Assembly: GCA_022702705.1 (NCBI GenBank)
Contig: CM040422.1
Span: forward strand, 34,309,270 to 34,373,269
Reading direction: 5' to 3'
Origin: Papilionanthe hookeriana x Papilionanthe teres
Taxonomy: Eukaryota; Streptophyta; Magnoliopsida; Asparagales; Orchidaceae
Length of the DNA stretch: 64,000 bases
Shown: positions 35,271 to 44,772 of the stretch, in pieces
Numbering within the stretch: position 1 is the first letter of the stretch
How the letters are laid out: every line of letters begins with the position of its first letter
Translations under genes and position numbers: made by a program
Notes under the pieces: model-generated
What the model was told of the DNA's origin: nothing
What the model saw: only the letters and a program-made list of their open reading frames with translations
Databases searched by the model: none

Positions 35271-35690
35271 GGAATATCCATTCAAGAATGAGGCAGTGCC
35301 AAAGATGTTCCGCAGTTTGACGAAGACTTCTGATTTTCGACTACCATAACCCAAGAAGCCAGAGGAAGTCAACAAGAAAGACGATCCCAACTACTGTCCT
35401 TACCACCAGATGCTTGAACATAAGATAGAGGATTGCATCACCTTCAAAAGTTGGCTTGACAACAATCTCTGAAAGGGGAACATAACGATTCCGAAGGAAT
35501 ACATGAAAGAACCCCGAAAAGGAGGTTCGCATCGATGTTATTTCAACAGATCCCATTGTTCCGATAGACCCTTACACGACTGATGATGGATGGAGTACCG
35601 CTTGGATGAAGTCATCGAAGAAAATTTTGGATTGCTTCCAAACCGCTTAGGCGCGCGCTTCAACTCGGAGTTTAAAACCTGTCAAGCCGG
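35271..35690 (+). pseudogene. Zinc-knuckle-like region of gag, element B
   Basis: DPNYCPYHQMLEHKIEDC gives the spacing C-x2-H-x4-H-x4-C, close to the knuckle YCxYHxxxGHxTEDC of Tat-type Gag proteins as I remember them. The knuckle binds genomic RNA. The Gly usual before the second His is replaced. Stops lie before and after the knuckle. Confidence 0.65.
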
Positions 35691-36496
35691 CGCTATCACT
35701 TGCAATTGAAGAACCGCCCCAGGAAGAAAAAATCATAGAAAAGAAGGAGATCGAAGAAGAAGAGAGGACTGAGGCTCCTAAGGCTAGACTAGGGGCTGCT
35801 TATCCTAGGATGGTTGTTTCCGATTCAGGGGAAAAATTCCTGGAACCTCTGACTCTGTATGATTATTTGCTTGTTCTGGCGGGATATTATAATGATAAGA
35901 GTTATGGCGTTGGCTACGTTTTGACTGTTTCTAACGATTACGTAACTAATGACAACCAATCTAATCCGGATCCCGATTTCGATACCAATAACAATTCTCA
36001 AATCATACACAACCTCGACAATCACGATGACAAAGAAGACATTCATCAAGAAGGCTACGAAAGTTCAACAAGCAATGAATCTAATTGTGAATTCCAAGGA
36101 ACTCCAATCACCATAGAGTTAGAGCTTTCAGATATCGAAGCGATTCCAGAAGAACCTGTCATGCTAAAGGAGACACCAGTAAACTCAGTACCAGATTCAT
36201 AAGAAATCACAGAAGTCAATTTAAGGAGCGGAAGGGTTCTACCCCCGAGAATGGGTCCAAAAGACAAAGGAAAGCATGTGGTTGTTTAGGAAGAATCAAC
36301 CCCAGCAGAAGAATTGCCCGTTCGGGAAGAAACTGAGACACATGGTAACAAAGTGGACTATAACGTGCTAGCCCATCTTAGAAAACTACCAGCCAAACTG
36401 AGCATCTATGACGCTCTCATCTTATCAAAAGAAATGAGGGAAGCTCTGATCAAGGCCTTACTTGATCCAGAGATTTGTTTAGCTCAGATGGCCTAA
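35691..36496 (+). pseudogene. Acidic, Asn/Asp-rich gag-pol spacer of element B
   Basis: An open piece at 35810-36202 (130 residues) is rich in Asp, Asn, Glu and Ser. After one stop it continues as VNLRSGRVLPP and NVLAHLRKLPAKLSIYDALI, a segment commonly found before protease in Tat elements. A stop at 36494-36496 ends it at LAQMA. No enzyme motif here. Confidence 0.55.
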
Positions 36497-36854
36497 TATT
36501 CCTTAGATGAGGTTTGCTCGTTAAAGGAACAACGAGGTGTTACCTTCACGGATAGTGATCTACTACTTGGGACAGCTGATAATAACCGACCGTTGTACAT
36601 TTCAGTCACAATCGGAAAATTTACGCTCTCCAGAGTATTGGTGGATCCAGGAGCGTCAATCAACATAATGAATCTTCAGACGCTAGCATACTTGGAAATT
36701 GATGCTCGCGAGCTTGAAGCGGACAACCCTCGGATCAATAACACTGTTAATAAAGACCAGTGACTTAGCAAAGACAACCGCAAAATTCCACATAATTGAA
36801 TCTGAGACATAGTTCAACGCTCTACTGGGCCAGCCGTGGATCCATGAAAACCGG
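36497..36854 (+). pseudogene. Aspartic protease region of element B
   Basis: RPLYISVTIGKFTLSRVLVD is followed by PGASINIMNLQTL. The active-site Asp (36644-36646) is present in D-P-G-A, where D-S-G-A or D-P-G-A are usual for this group. A second part reads FNALLGQPWIHENRMVPSSL, the usual ALLGRPWIH motif at the end of the domain. A stop at DQ and a frame change separate the halves. The enzyme would process Gag-Pol. Confidence 0.75.
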
Positions 36855-37364
36855 ATGGTACCATCATCTCTGCATCAGTGCATAAAATACTACGAAGGAG
36901 GAGAACAGTGCATTAAAGGTGATTTGCAACCTTTCTTCGTACATGAGATTGAAATCCATGAAGGTGCAGCTTATTACGCACCTCCGAAGAAAATAATCTT
37001 CTCCAGAAAAACCGTGCCAGATGAAGCAAAAGAAATTCGAGACAATGAAGAACCTGAAGTTCTAGTCCAACAGTCACTCACTACTCTCTTACGGCGAGAT
37101 GGTGAAGGTTTCTCCAGAACTCTCATCCGAGGTCGAGGCCGGGGACGAGGTCATGGAAGAGACACTGGGACAGTTGAATGGAAAAAGCCGATGATCAACG
37201 TTGATTGGGAGAACAACTCTGAGGAAGAAGAGGAAGTCAAGAAAGAAGCAGCTACAATAAACCGGAAGAAATCACAATTCAAGATTTCTCTCAAAGATGA
37301 GAAGAACGAAGAATACAAATCGATGTACGAGAAGATTAACCACTATGTACACACTATGCCCTGA
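36855..37364 (+). CDS. Protease-RT linker segment with an Arg-Gly tract, element B (169 residues)
   Basis: Open frame that starts within the protease tail (MVPSSLHQCIKYYEGGEQCI) and continues into a hydrophilic linker with FSRTLIRGRGRGRGHGRD, WENNSEEEEEVKKE and a Lys/Glu-rich end. The RG tract resembles RNA-binding RGG-type segments. It is probably a piece of the pol polyprotein and not a separate gene; the ATG is internal. No enzyme motif. Confidence 0.55.
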   Translation: MVPSSLHQCIKYYEGGEQCIKGDLQPFFVHEIEIHEGAAYYAPPKKIIFSRKTVPDEAKEIRDNEEPEVLVQQSLTTLLRRDGEGFSRTLIRGRGRGRGHGRDTGTVEWKKPMINVDWENNSEEEEEVKKEAATINRKKSQFKISLKDEKNEEYKSMYEKINHYVHTMP

Positions 37365-37911
37365 CTCCGATTCAGTCTAATAAGATCGAGGGTATGGTGG
37401 TCGAAGAAGTACATAGCGGCGGTGCAAAGCCGATCAAATTTTACCGTGGCACTTCTTCTTCCAATACGCGAAAACGATGTCCAATTTGAAGATGTCACTT
37501 CTTCCGAATTAATGGAATTACCTTTTGAGTGGTACTCTCCCTGTGTTCAAAATTTAATTCAGCGTGGTGTCTTACCTCGACAATGGACAAAAGGCCGATA
37601 ACAACACTTCGAAAAATTATGGAATAATGTCATTCGGTCTCCCAATTCAAAACATGGTCTCAGATTCGGCACAGTAGGTACAGTTGACGATACGAAATTT
37701 TGTTTGGTTGTCACTTGCGAACCTAATGAAGACTGCTTGGAAGCTTCAGAGGACCTCGAGGATCAACCAATCGGAGACGCTCCACCAGAATTCGAAGAAG
37801 AAATCAGATCTACAGTAGATGAGTTAATGGAAGTTAACTTAGGTACTAGCGAAAAGCCTAGAAAAAAATTGTTAACTCCTTACTCAATAAAGAAGATTCC
37901 GAGAAAATAAT
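37365..37911 (+). pseudogene. Region between linker and RT, element B
   Basis: Broken in all frames at first. A short open piece at 37704-37910 then holds EEEIRSTVDELMEVNLGT and EKPRKKLLTPYS, which resembles the segment just before RT in Tat polyproteins. In pea Ogre an intron is reported between PR and RT. I see no decisive splice sites here and leave that open. Confidence 0.5.
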
Positions 37912-38800
37912 CAAGCTACTAATGGAATTCAAGGACTGTTTTTCATGGAGTTATGATGAAATGCCAGGATTAGCTCCAGAAGTCGCAGTTCACAGGCTAG
38001 GAGTGGATCCTACTTCCGTTCCGATCGGACAAGCTTCCCGAAGAATGCATTTGGAAATTGAATAACAAGTAATAGGCTGAAGTTAAGAAGCTAATCGACG
38101 CTAAATTTGTCCGTGAAGAACAATACCCTACTTGGCTAGCTCGATGTGGTACCGATCGGGAAGAAGAATGGTCGGATCGGAATCTGCGTGGATTTCGGAG
38201 ACTTGAACAAAGCATGTCCGAAGGATGAATTTCCACTACCAATTCCAGAGTTAATGATCGACATCGCTTCGACACATGAAATATTCTCTTTCATGGATGG
38301 ATCTTCAAGATACAACCAAATAAAGATGACACCAGAAGACGAAAAACTCACAGCATTCAGAACACCAATCAGAGTGTATTGCTACACAGTAATGCCATTC
38401 GGACTAAACAACGCAGGAGCAACATATCAAAGAGCAATGACAAAGATTTTTGATGATCTCATTCACAACCAAGTTGAGTTCTACGTGGACGATGTGGTCA
38501 TCAAAAGCAAACTGAAGGAAGATCACCTGTATGATTTGAGAATTATCTTCGAGCGACTAAGGCAATACAACCTCCGGGAAATTCTTAGGATTTGTTGTCC
38601 GACATCGCGGGATTGAAATTGATTCTGAAAATATTAAAGCTATCTTAGAAATGCGGCCTCCCAAAACCTTAAAGCAGCTATGATCCTTTCAAGGGAAGCT
38701 GGCATATCTTCGACGCTTTATTTCGAACTTGTCAGGTAGGTGTCAGCCCTTCTCGGCATTAGTTAAAAATGACGCCAAATTCGTTTGGGAAGAGAAATTC
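37912..38800 (+). pseudogene. Reverse transcriptase of element B
   Basis: Motifs in order: LLMEFKDCFSWSYDEMPGL, RIGICVDFGDLNKACPKDEF, FSFMDGSSRYNQIKM, FRTPIRVYCYTVMPFGLNNA, and the active site YVDD (38482-38493). The fingers-to-palm part (38146-38616) is one open frame. Stops lie upstream near 38065-38085, and a frameshift near 38570 precedes the LGFVV segment, then AYLRRF-like sequence in other frames. MDGSSRYNQI replaces the more usual MDGFSGYNQI. It copies RNA to DNA; the catalytic Asp pair is intact but the reading frame is broken. Confidence 0.9.
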
Positions 38801-39200
38801 TAACGGGCCTTCGAGGACATTAAACAATACTTAATGACACCTCCTGTCTTAGCAGCCCCAGTATCAGGTAGACCGTTGATACTTTATACCACGGCTCTAG
38901 ACGACTCCCTTGGAGCCCTGCTAGCCCAGGTTAATGATGAGGGAAAAGAATATTCTCTCTACTACTTAAGACGTCGTTTGATTCCGATGGAAGTAAAGTA
39001 TCCTCCAATTGAGAAGCATTGTTTGGCCCTGATCTTCGCCGCACAGAAACTCAGGCATTACATGCTCTCTCATAAGGTCAACCTTATCTCAAAAGTTAAT
39101 CCGTTGCAATATTTGATGACACATCCAACACTTTCTGGCAGACTTGCCAGGTGGTCGATGATACTATTGTAATTTGACATAACTTTCCTCCCTCTCCGTA
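38801..39200 (+). pseudogene. Ty3-type RNase H of element B
   Basis: APVSGRPLILYTTALDDSLG, then YLRRRLIPMEVKYPPIEKHC and HYMLSHKVNLISKVNPLQYL are the usual landmarks of the RNase H domain attached to RT. The frame is open from 38834 to 39172, where a TAA follows MILL (the expected codon is probably for Gln or Glu). In Tat elements this first RNase H is commonly degenerate and is backed by the second domain that follows. Confidence 0.8.
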
Positions 39201-39874
39201 CCGTAAAGGGACAAGTGCTAGCTGACTTCCTTGCAGCACACCCTTTACCGGCAGATTTGCCTCTTGACGATGATTTTCTTGACGAACAGATAATGAGCCT
39301 AGAAGACACTGATGATCGACATTGGGAACTATACTTCGACGGAGCGTCCTCAGAACAGAAAGACAAAGAATTGCAAACGATAGTGCCCGGTAAGGCAGGA
39401 ATCGGACTAATGTTTATAACACCGAAGTGGGGGATGTTAAGATACTCCTACCACTTAACAGAGTCGTGCACAAACAACGAGGCAGAATACGAAGCCCTCA
39501 TAACAGGACTAGAACTGACCATTCAAATGGGAATAACAGATATCAACATCTACGGAGATTCTCAGTTGATCATTCAACTGGTCGCATGACAATACTGAAT
39601 CTTAAAGCCAAGACTTCAGCAATACTTTCAGTATGCCATGAAACTGTTGGAACAAATTCTGAATGTAACAATCTACAAGATCCCTAGAAGAGAAAATGCT
39701 CTTGCAGATATGCTAGCTCGTCTTGCAAAAGAATTTGCCTGCTTACAAGATGAGTCAGTTGAAGTGTCGGTTCGAGGACGACGGAGTCCTATCACGGCTC
39801 GACATGGATATGATACGAAATCGGAAAAGCGAGAGGAATCGATTGCAGCAGTGACGGAAAACACAGAAGATTAG
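39201..39874 (+). pseudogene. Archaeal-type RNase H (second RNase H) of element B
   Basis: ELYFDGASS (Asp 39338-39340), NNEAEYEALITGLELTIQMG (Glu 39479-39481), INIYGDSQLI (Asp 39557-39559) and RRENALADMLARLA give the D-E-D-D catalytic set of a type-I RNase H. A second RNase H of this kind between the first RNase H and integrase is a marker of the Tat/Ogre group. Stops after QLVA (about 39587) and after NTED (39872-39874) break the frame. All four acidic residues are present. Confidence 0.85.
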
Positions 39875-41125
39875 CGTCAGCCGCTAATAGACTACCTGCA
39901 AACAGGAAAATTACCAGATGATAAGTCATTAGCACATCAAATCAAGAAAAGAACTTTGTCTTACGCATTAATAAACCATACATTATACAGAAGGTCTTTT
40001 GATCAGATGTGGTTAAGATTCCTGAGCGGGTCCGAGGCTCGTGAAATTGCCAAAGAAATACATTCAGGACTTTGTGGCGCTCATCGGTCGGGTCCGAAAA
40101 TGAAAATGAAAATTAAAAGACTAGGGTACTACTGGCCCTCAATGATGACCGATTGCATGAAGATTGCCAAAAGTTGTCACCAGTGCCAAGTGCACGGAGT
40201 GATTTTACACCAACCTCCAAATGTTCTACATCCGACAATTGCGTCGTGGCCATTTGAGTGTTGGGGCACAGATATAGTGGGTCCGATAGAACCACCTTCT
40301 TCAAGAGGACATCGCTTCATCCTTGCAGCTACAGACTACTTTTCTAAATGAGCAGAGGCTGTTCCACTCAGAGAAGTAAAGGCACACCACGTGCTACATT
40401 TTTTCAAAAATCAAGTCATCTACCGTTTCGGAGTACCGCGCAGAATCATTTCGGATAATGGGTCCGCATTCAGAAGCACAAAAATCAACAATTTTGTCAG
40501 AAGACATGGGATCGATTGGCGATACTCAATAATCTATTACCCAAGAGCAAACGGCTTGGCCGAGGCTTTTAATAAAACTCTCGTTCAAATTTTAAAGAAA
40601 ATTTTGGATGACAACAAGAGAAATTGGCACGAGAAGTTGTTAGAAGCCTGATAGGCCTACAGGACGAATTTTAGGACTCCTACTCAGTCTACGCCTTACA
40701 CTTTAGTGTACGGATCCGAGGCAGTTTTACCTTTGGAAGTCCAGCTTCCATCACTCAGGATTGCAGTTGCAAATAAAGTTACTACAGAAGAAAATGTCAG
40801 ATTACGACTGGAAGAACTAGAAAACTTGGAAGGAAAAAGACTTGCAACGCAATAAAATTTGGAACTGTACCAAGCTAAGATGATCCAGGCCCATGATAAA
40901 CTGGTCCGCCCAAGAACTTTCAAAGTTGGTGACTTAGTTCTTGTTCTTAGAAGACCTATTCTTGCACATCGCAAGATAGGAGGAAAATTTGAACCGACTT
41001 GGGAAGGGCCGTTTGTAGTTGAGGCAGTCTACTCAGGAGGCTTCTACCAACTTGTGAATTGCCAAGGAGAACGACAAATGCTTCCAATCAATGGACGATA
41101 TTTGAAGAAGTATTACGCAACCTGA
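39875..41125 (+). pseudogene. Integrase of element B
   Basis: The HHCC zinc finger is visible (IHSGLCGAHRS, then SCHQCQ). The catalytic triad is Asp in WGTDIVGP (40271-40273), Asp in IISDNGSAF (40454-40456) and Glu in GLAEAF (40562-40564), with 35 residues between the second and third, so DD35E is complete. The C-terminal domain runs through LRRPILAHRKIGGKFEPTW to the stop near 41125. Stops break it: TGA 40349-40351 for Trp, TGA/TAG around 40648-40653, and one at NLELY. No chromodomain is seen. Confidence 0.9.
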
Positions 41126-41782
41126 TGTTTCGAAGGGTGGCCTGTAAAATAAAGTCTTATCCCTATAAACACGGGTGAGGCAATCACTTTGTGACTGGGT
41201 CCGAACCCAAAAACATAAAAATGGATAAAATAAAAAAATGTACTAAAAATAAAATATGTGAAAATCATAATAATAAAGTTTTATCCTTCCTTTCAAATCA
41301 AATCTTTTTTCCTGATCTTTCTTTACCAAGCTAAGATGATCCAGGCCCATGATAAACTGGTCCGCCCAAGAACTTTCAAAGTTGGTGACTTAGTTCTTGT
41401 TCTCAGAAGACCTATTCTTGCACATCGCAAGATAGGAGGCAAATTTGAACCGACTTGGGAAGGGCCGTTTGTAGTTGAGGCAGTCTACTCAGGAGGCTCC
41501 TACCAACTTGTGAATTGCCATGGAGAACGACAAATGCTTCCAATCAATGGACGATATTTGAAGAAGTATTAAGCAACCTGATGTTTCGAAGGGTGGCCTC
41601 TAAAATAGAGTCTTATCCCTAGAAACACGGGTGAGGCAATCACTTTGTGACTGGTCCGAACCCAAAAACATAAAAATGGATAAAATAAAAAAATGTACTA
41701 AAAATAAAATATGTAAAAATCATAATAATAAAGTTTTATCCTTCCTTTCAAATCAAATCTTTTTTCCTGATCTTTCTTTATC
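40871..41782 (+). repeat. 456-bp tandem duplication of the integrase C-terminal end and spacer
   Basis: CAAGCTAAGATGATCCAGGC starts at 40871 and again at 41327, and the sequence stays alike to about 41782. The second copy therefore repeats the last 85 integrase codons, the stop region and the following spacer. Elements A and C show no such doubling (A has one copy). The junction joins CTTTAC to CAAGC with a few shared bases. The second copy has TAA instead of the TAC codon of YLKKYY. Confidence 0.9.
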
Positions 41783-41905
41783 TTTTCCTGCGTTTCTTTA
41801 AAAATTAAAATTGGAATAGGTGAATAAGAATCTTCAGTGATAAATACTTTCTTAATGTGCTTGTTCTTAGTACAGCCCTTGATCCTTTCCTTGTTTTCTT
41901 CACAG
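41783..41905 (+). promoter_or_regulatory. Candidate 3' splice site before the ALKBH ORF, element B
   Basis: Branch-like CTTAAT, then TTTCCTTGTTTTCTTCACAG with AG at 41904-41905. Equivalent to 7125-7126 of element A. After the AG the coding frame is open (no in-frame stop as in A) but without an ATG. Confidence 0.5.
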
Positions 41906-42545
41906 GGAAATTTCGAACGGGCGGTTGGTCCTAAACTTTAAAAATGGCGTGAGTCTGGCACTCGATGAAAAGAGGGTGAAGGATGGAGCAGAGATAGAAA
42001 TTGATTCTGACTTCACACCGGCCCGGCCTACGGTATGAAGAAAATGACCGGGTCCCGGTGGACCGAGAGGAGCTTCATAGCCGGATAGTAATGAAGATGG
42101 GTGGCCCGAGCCGCCAATCCAAGCAACAAGAAAAGAAAGACAAACACCGAGGAAAGCAAGAAAATCGAGTCGGTAATTGCCACGACGGAGGGCGGGCTCG
42201 TCGGCGCCGCGCCGCGAAATTCAAGAAGTGAGGAGAGCTACGCTCACTTCTACTCAAAGAAGGAATAAGAATCGCAGTATCCGCAAGATGTTGACTAAAC
42301 TAGCAGCAGATCAACACGAGGAAACAACCACCTTCGCAGACACACACATTTGAAAGATACCGGTTCATCAGGAACTTGAAAAGAGAAAACAAACTCCAAG
42401 AACAACAGAAAGGATAAGGGAAACTCTGAGAAGATCAAAGGCAGAGAGATCGCCTCGACGTCGGACAGAGATACCATATCTGAAGAACCTTGTTGCGGAA
42501 GCGACCCGGAGGATGTCCCGACAGAGACAATCCCCGAGGAGCCAA
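41906..42545 (+). pseudogene. N-terminal part of the post-integrase ORF, element B
   Basis: Homologous to 7127-7685. It shows NGVSLALDEKRVKD, YEENDRVPVDREELH and the Lys-rich segment, but the frame changes several times. Many differences from copy A put CG where A has CA or TG, and several one-base gaps sit at such places. Function unknown. Confidence 0.6.
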
Positions 42546-43400
42546 GGTATGCAGGAGAACGTGACGGGATTGAGCCATACATCCCGCAATACGTTACTAG
42601 GCCTTGTCACTTGCAGATCATCCCAGAATATGAACTAGAAAGAATGCAAAATGTTGAGAAGAAGACTTTCGAATACTTTGAAAGGATTGGAGGTAGAAGA
42701 ATCAACATTTTGGAAGGCCTCGAGTTACACACAGGTGTATTCTCAGAGTAAGAGCAACAACAGATTGTGGATTGCATTCTAGAACTTCAGAAGATGGGTC
42801 GAGCAGGCCGTCTGAGAGAAAAGACTTATTCGGAACCCCAGAAATGGATGCCAGGGAAAGGAAGAGTCACAATACAATGCGGATGTTGCTATAACTTCAT
42901 AGAGGACAGAAAATGAAATCCACCAGGGATACTCCGTCACGGTGATGTGGATCCAATGCCGAGAATAATTAAAAGAATGGTGAAAAGAAAGATAACGTGG
43001 AGGGTACTGCCAGCTGACTGCATACCCAACAGTTGCATCATCAACATTTATCAGAAGGGCTACTGCATACCTCCACACATAGACCACCACGACTTTGTCA
43101 GACCTTTCTGCACAGTTTCGTTCATCGACCAATGCAATATCATGTTCGGATCGACCTCCGGATAGCGAGCCCGGGTAAGTTCCGAGGGCCGGTGGAGATA
43201 CCACTTCCGGTAGGTTCCGTCATGATATTACAAGGAAATGGAGCGAGACATCGCAAAACATTGTATACGGGAGTACCGGTGGAGCGGATCTCCTTCACTT
43301 TTAGAAGGATGGACGATAGAAAGGCACCATACCACTTCCGACCGGATCCGGAAATGGAGAGTCTCCGGCCTACGAGCTGTGAGTTACACGGGAAATAGCA
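42546..43400 (+). pseudogene. ALKBH9/10-like dioxygenase domain, element B, frameshifted
   Basis: Same domain as 7686-8605 with the same flanks: INILEGLELHTGVF, then QQIVDCILELQKMGRAGRLR, then the core. The NIY motif, HID metal-ligand motif (within 42947-43165), distal HC and RISFTFRR region are all recognisable. Lesions are TAA at about 42749 (Tyr in A), TGA in EDRK-NPP (Gly in A), a missing base near 43148, an extra base near 43245 and a missing base near 43267. The natural C-terminus reads FRPDPEMESLRP. As read it is inactive, yet over the HxD region the DNA agrees with copy A at about 95% by eye. Confidence 0.85.
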
Positions 43401-44060
43401 CACCTCCAATGCACATCCATGCGGCATTCACGCTAGGATGGCATGGAAGGTGATGTTATTGACCGTGTATCTCATTATTCGGACATGGATTTAACGAGAT
43501 ACTTTTTGGATGGATCAACAAGAATCATACATAGTCCGTTTTGAGTCATGGATTCTATGAGAAATATTTCAGATCGAGTTGTATGATGTATCTTCAACAA
43601 GATTGGAATGAAAGTGACCATGTCACATTTTGCCTTCACCTCTTTTTGTGCAAATTGACTGGGAAACACCATTAAAGTTAAATGAACTTCGAACAAAGAA
43701 CAGAAAAGAAATGGAAAATAAATAAGAACTCTCTTCATAAAAATCCAAACATTAAAAAGAATTTCAAATCTACATGAACACCAAATAAACAAAAAAAAAG
43801 ATGGGATAGTTAAAGAACAAACAAAACAAATCTAAAGCTCAAATTGAATTCCAATTTAAGGCCATCTTTTCAAATCCTCTAATCCTTCTTCAAATCAAGA
43901 TCTAATCCGGACCTTCTTTGAAACCCTCTCTCGGGATGATTTCAGAATCACGAAGAATTTTCAATTTGATTTGGATGGCATGGGTTTGTACCCTTCGCCA
44001 AGTAATCAGACTTTGATTGATTCCCATGAGATATGGAACACCTTCATATCTCATTTCAAT
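43401..44060 (+). other. 3' untranslated region of element B before the minisatellite
   Basis: Matches element A (about 8620-9060) at first, then carries its own sequence (43790-44050). No coding signal that I trust. Confidence 0.5.
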
Positions 44061-44460
44061 CTCAGCATTTGGGATAGGCTTCCGCCCTACTCCCATCTCA
44101 GCAAATCTCAGCATTCGGGATAGGCTTCCGCCCTACTCCCATCTCAGCAAATTTCAGCATTCGGGATAGGCTTCCGCCCCACTCCCTTCTCAGCAATTCT
44201 CAGCACTCGGGATAGGCACAGTCCTACTCGGGATAGGCACAGTCCTACTCCTTTCTCAGCAATCTCAAAATTTGACTCTCTCAGCAAGAAATTGAAATTA
44301 AAGCACTCTGCATTTTGGATAAGATTTTGTCCTATTCTTCCTCAGCATTTGGGATAGGCTTAGTCCTAATCCTTCTCAGCATACACAATTAGAATAGGTT
44401 CAGTCCTGCTTCCTTCCAAGCATACAAATGCATTCGGGTGAGCCTTAGCCCTACTCTTTT
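44061..44460 (+). repeat. Minisatellite in the 3' untranslated region, element B
   Basis: About five units of the same 44-46-bp repeat as in element A, followed by degenerate CTCAGCATTTGGGATAGG-type copies. Far fewer units than the roughly 14 in A. Confidence 0.85.
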
Positions 44461-44772
44461 CTCCGCATAAAATCAAAATTGAAAATCAAATCAAAATTAA
44501 AACTCAAAATTAAACCTTGAGACAGAAAATGAAACGAATCTAAGATCCAAACTCTTGAAATCTTGTGATCTGAAATTCACCTCCTTTTTCCCCAGCGAGA
44601 ATTCTGGAATCTTCAGTCTTGGAGATTTACCTGATACTCCCCAGTGGAAATTTCTTACACTTCGTCCTTAGTTTGTCACTTGGACATCTGTTTTGGTTCT
44701 GTTGATCTCTTCGGTCAACGCTAATATGCGCGGTGTGCTTGGTTAGCACACCACACCTATTGGGGGTCCATT
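44461..44772 (+). other. 3' terminal internal segment of element B
   Basis: Non-coding, conserved with 9901-10222. It ends CTATTGGGGGTCCATT directly before the LTR; the G run is the only polypurine-tract candidate. Confidence 0.45.

Noticed and set aside
35810..36202. Independent host gene for an acidic protein
   Set aside because: It sits between the gag zinc knuckle and protease of element B and continues in frame after one stop into a known pol-side segment.
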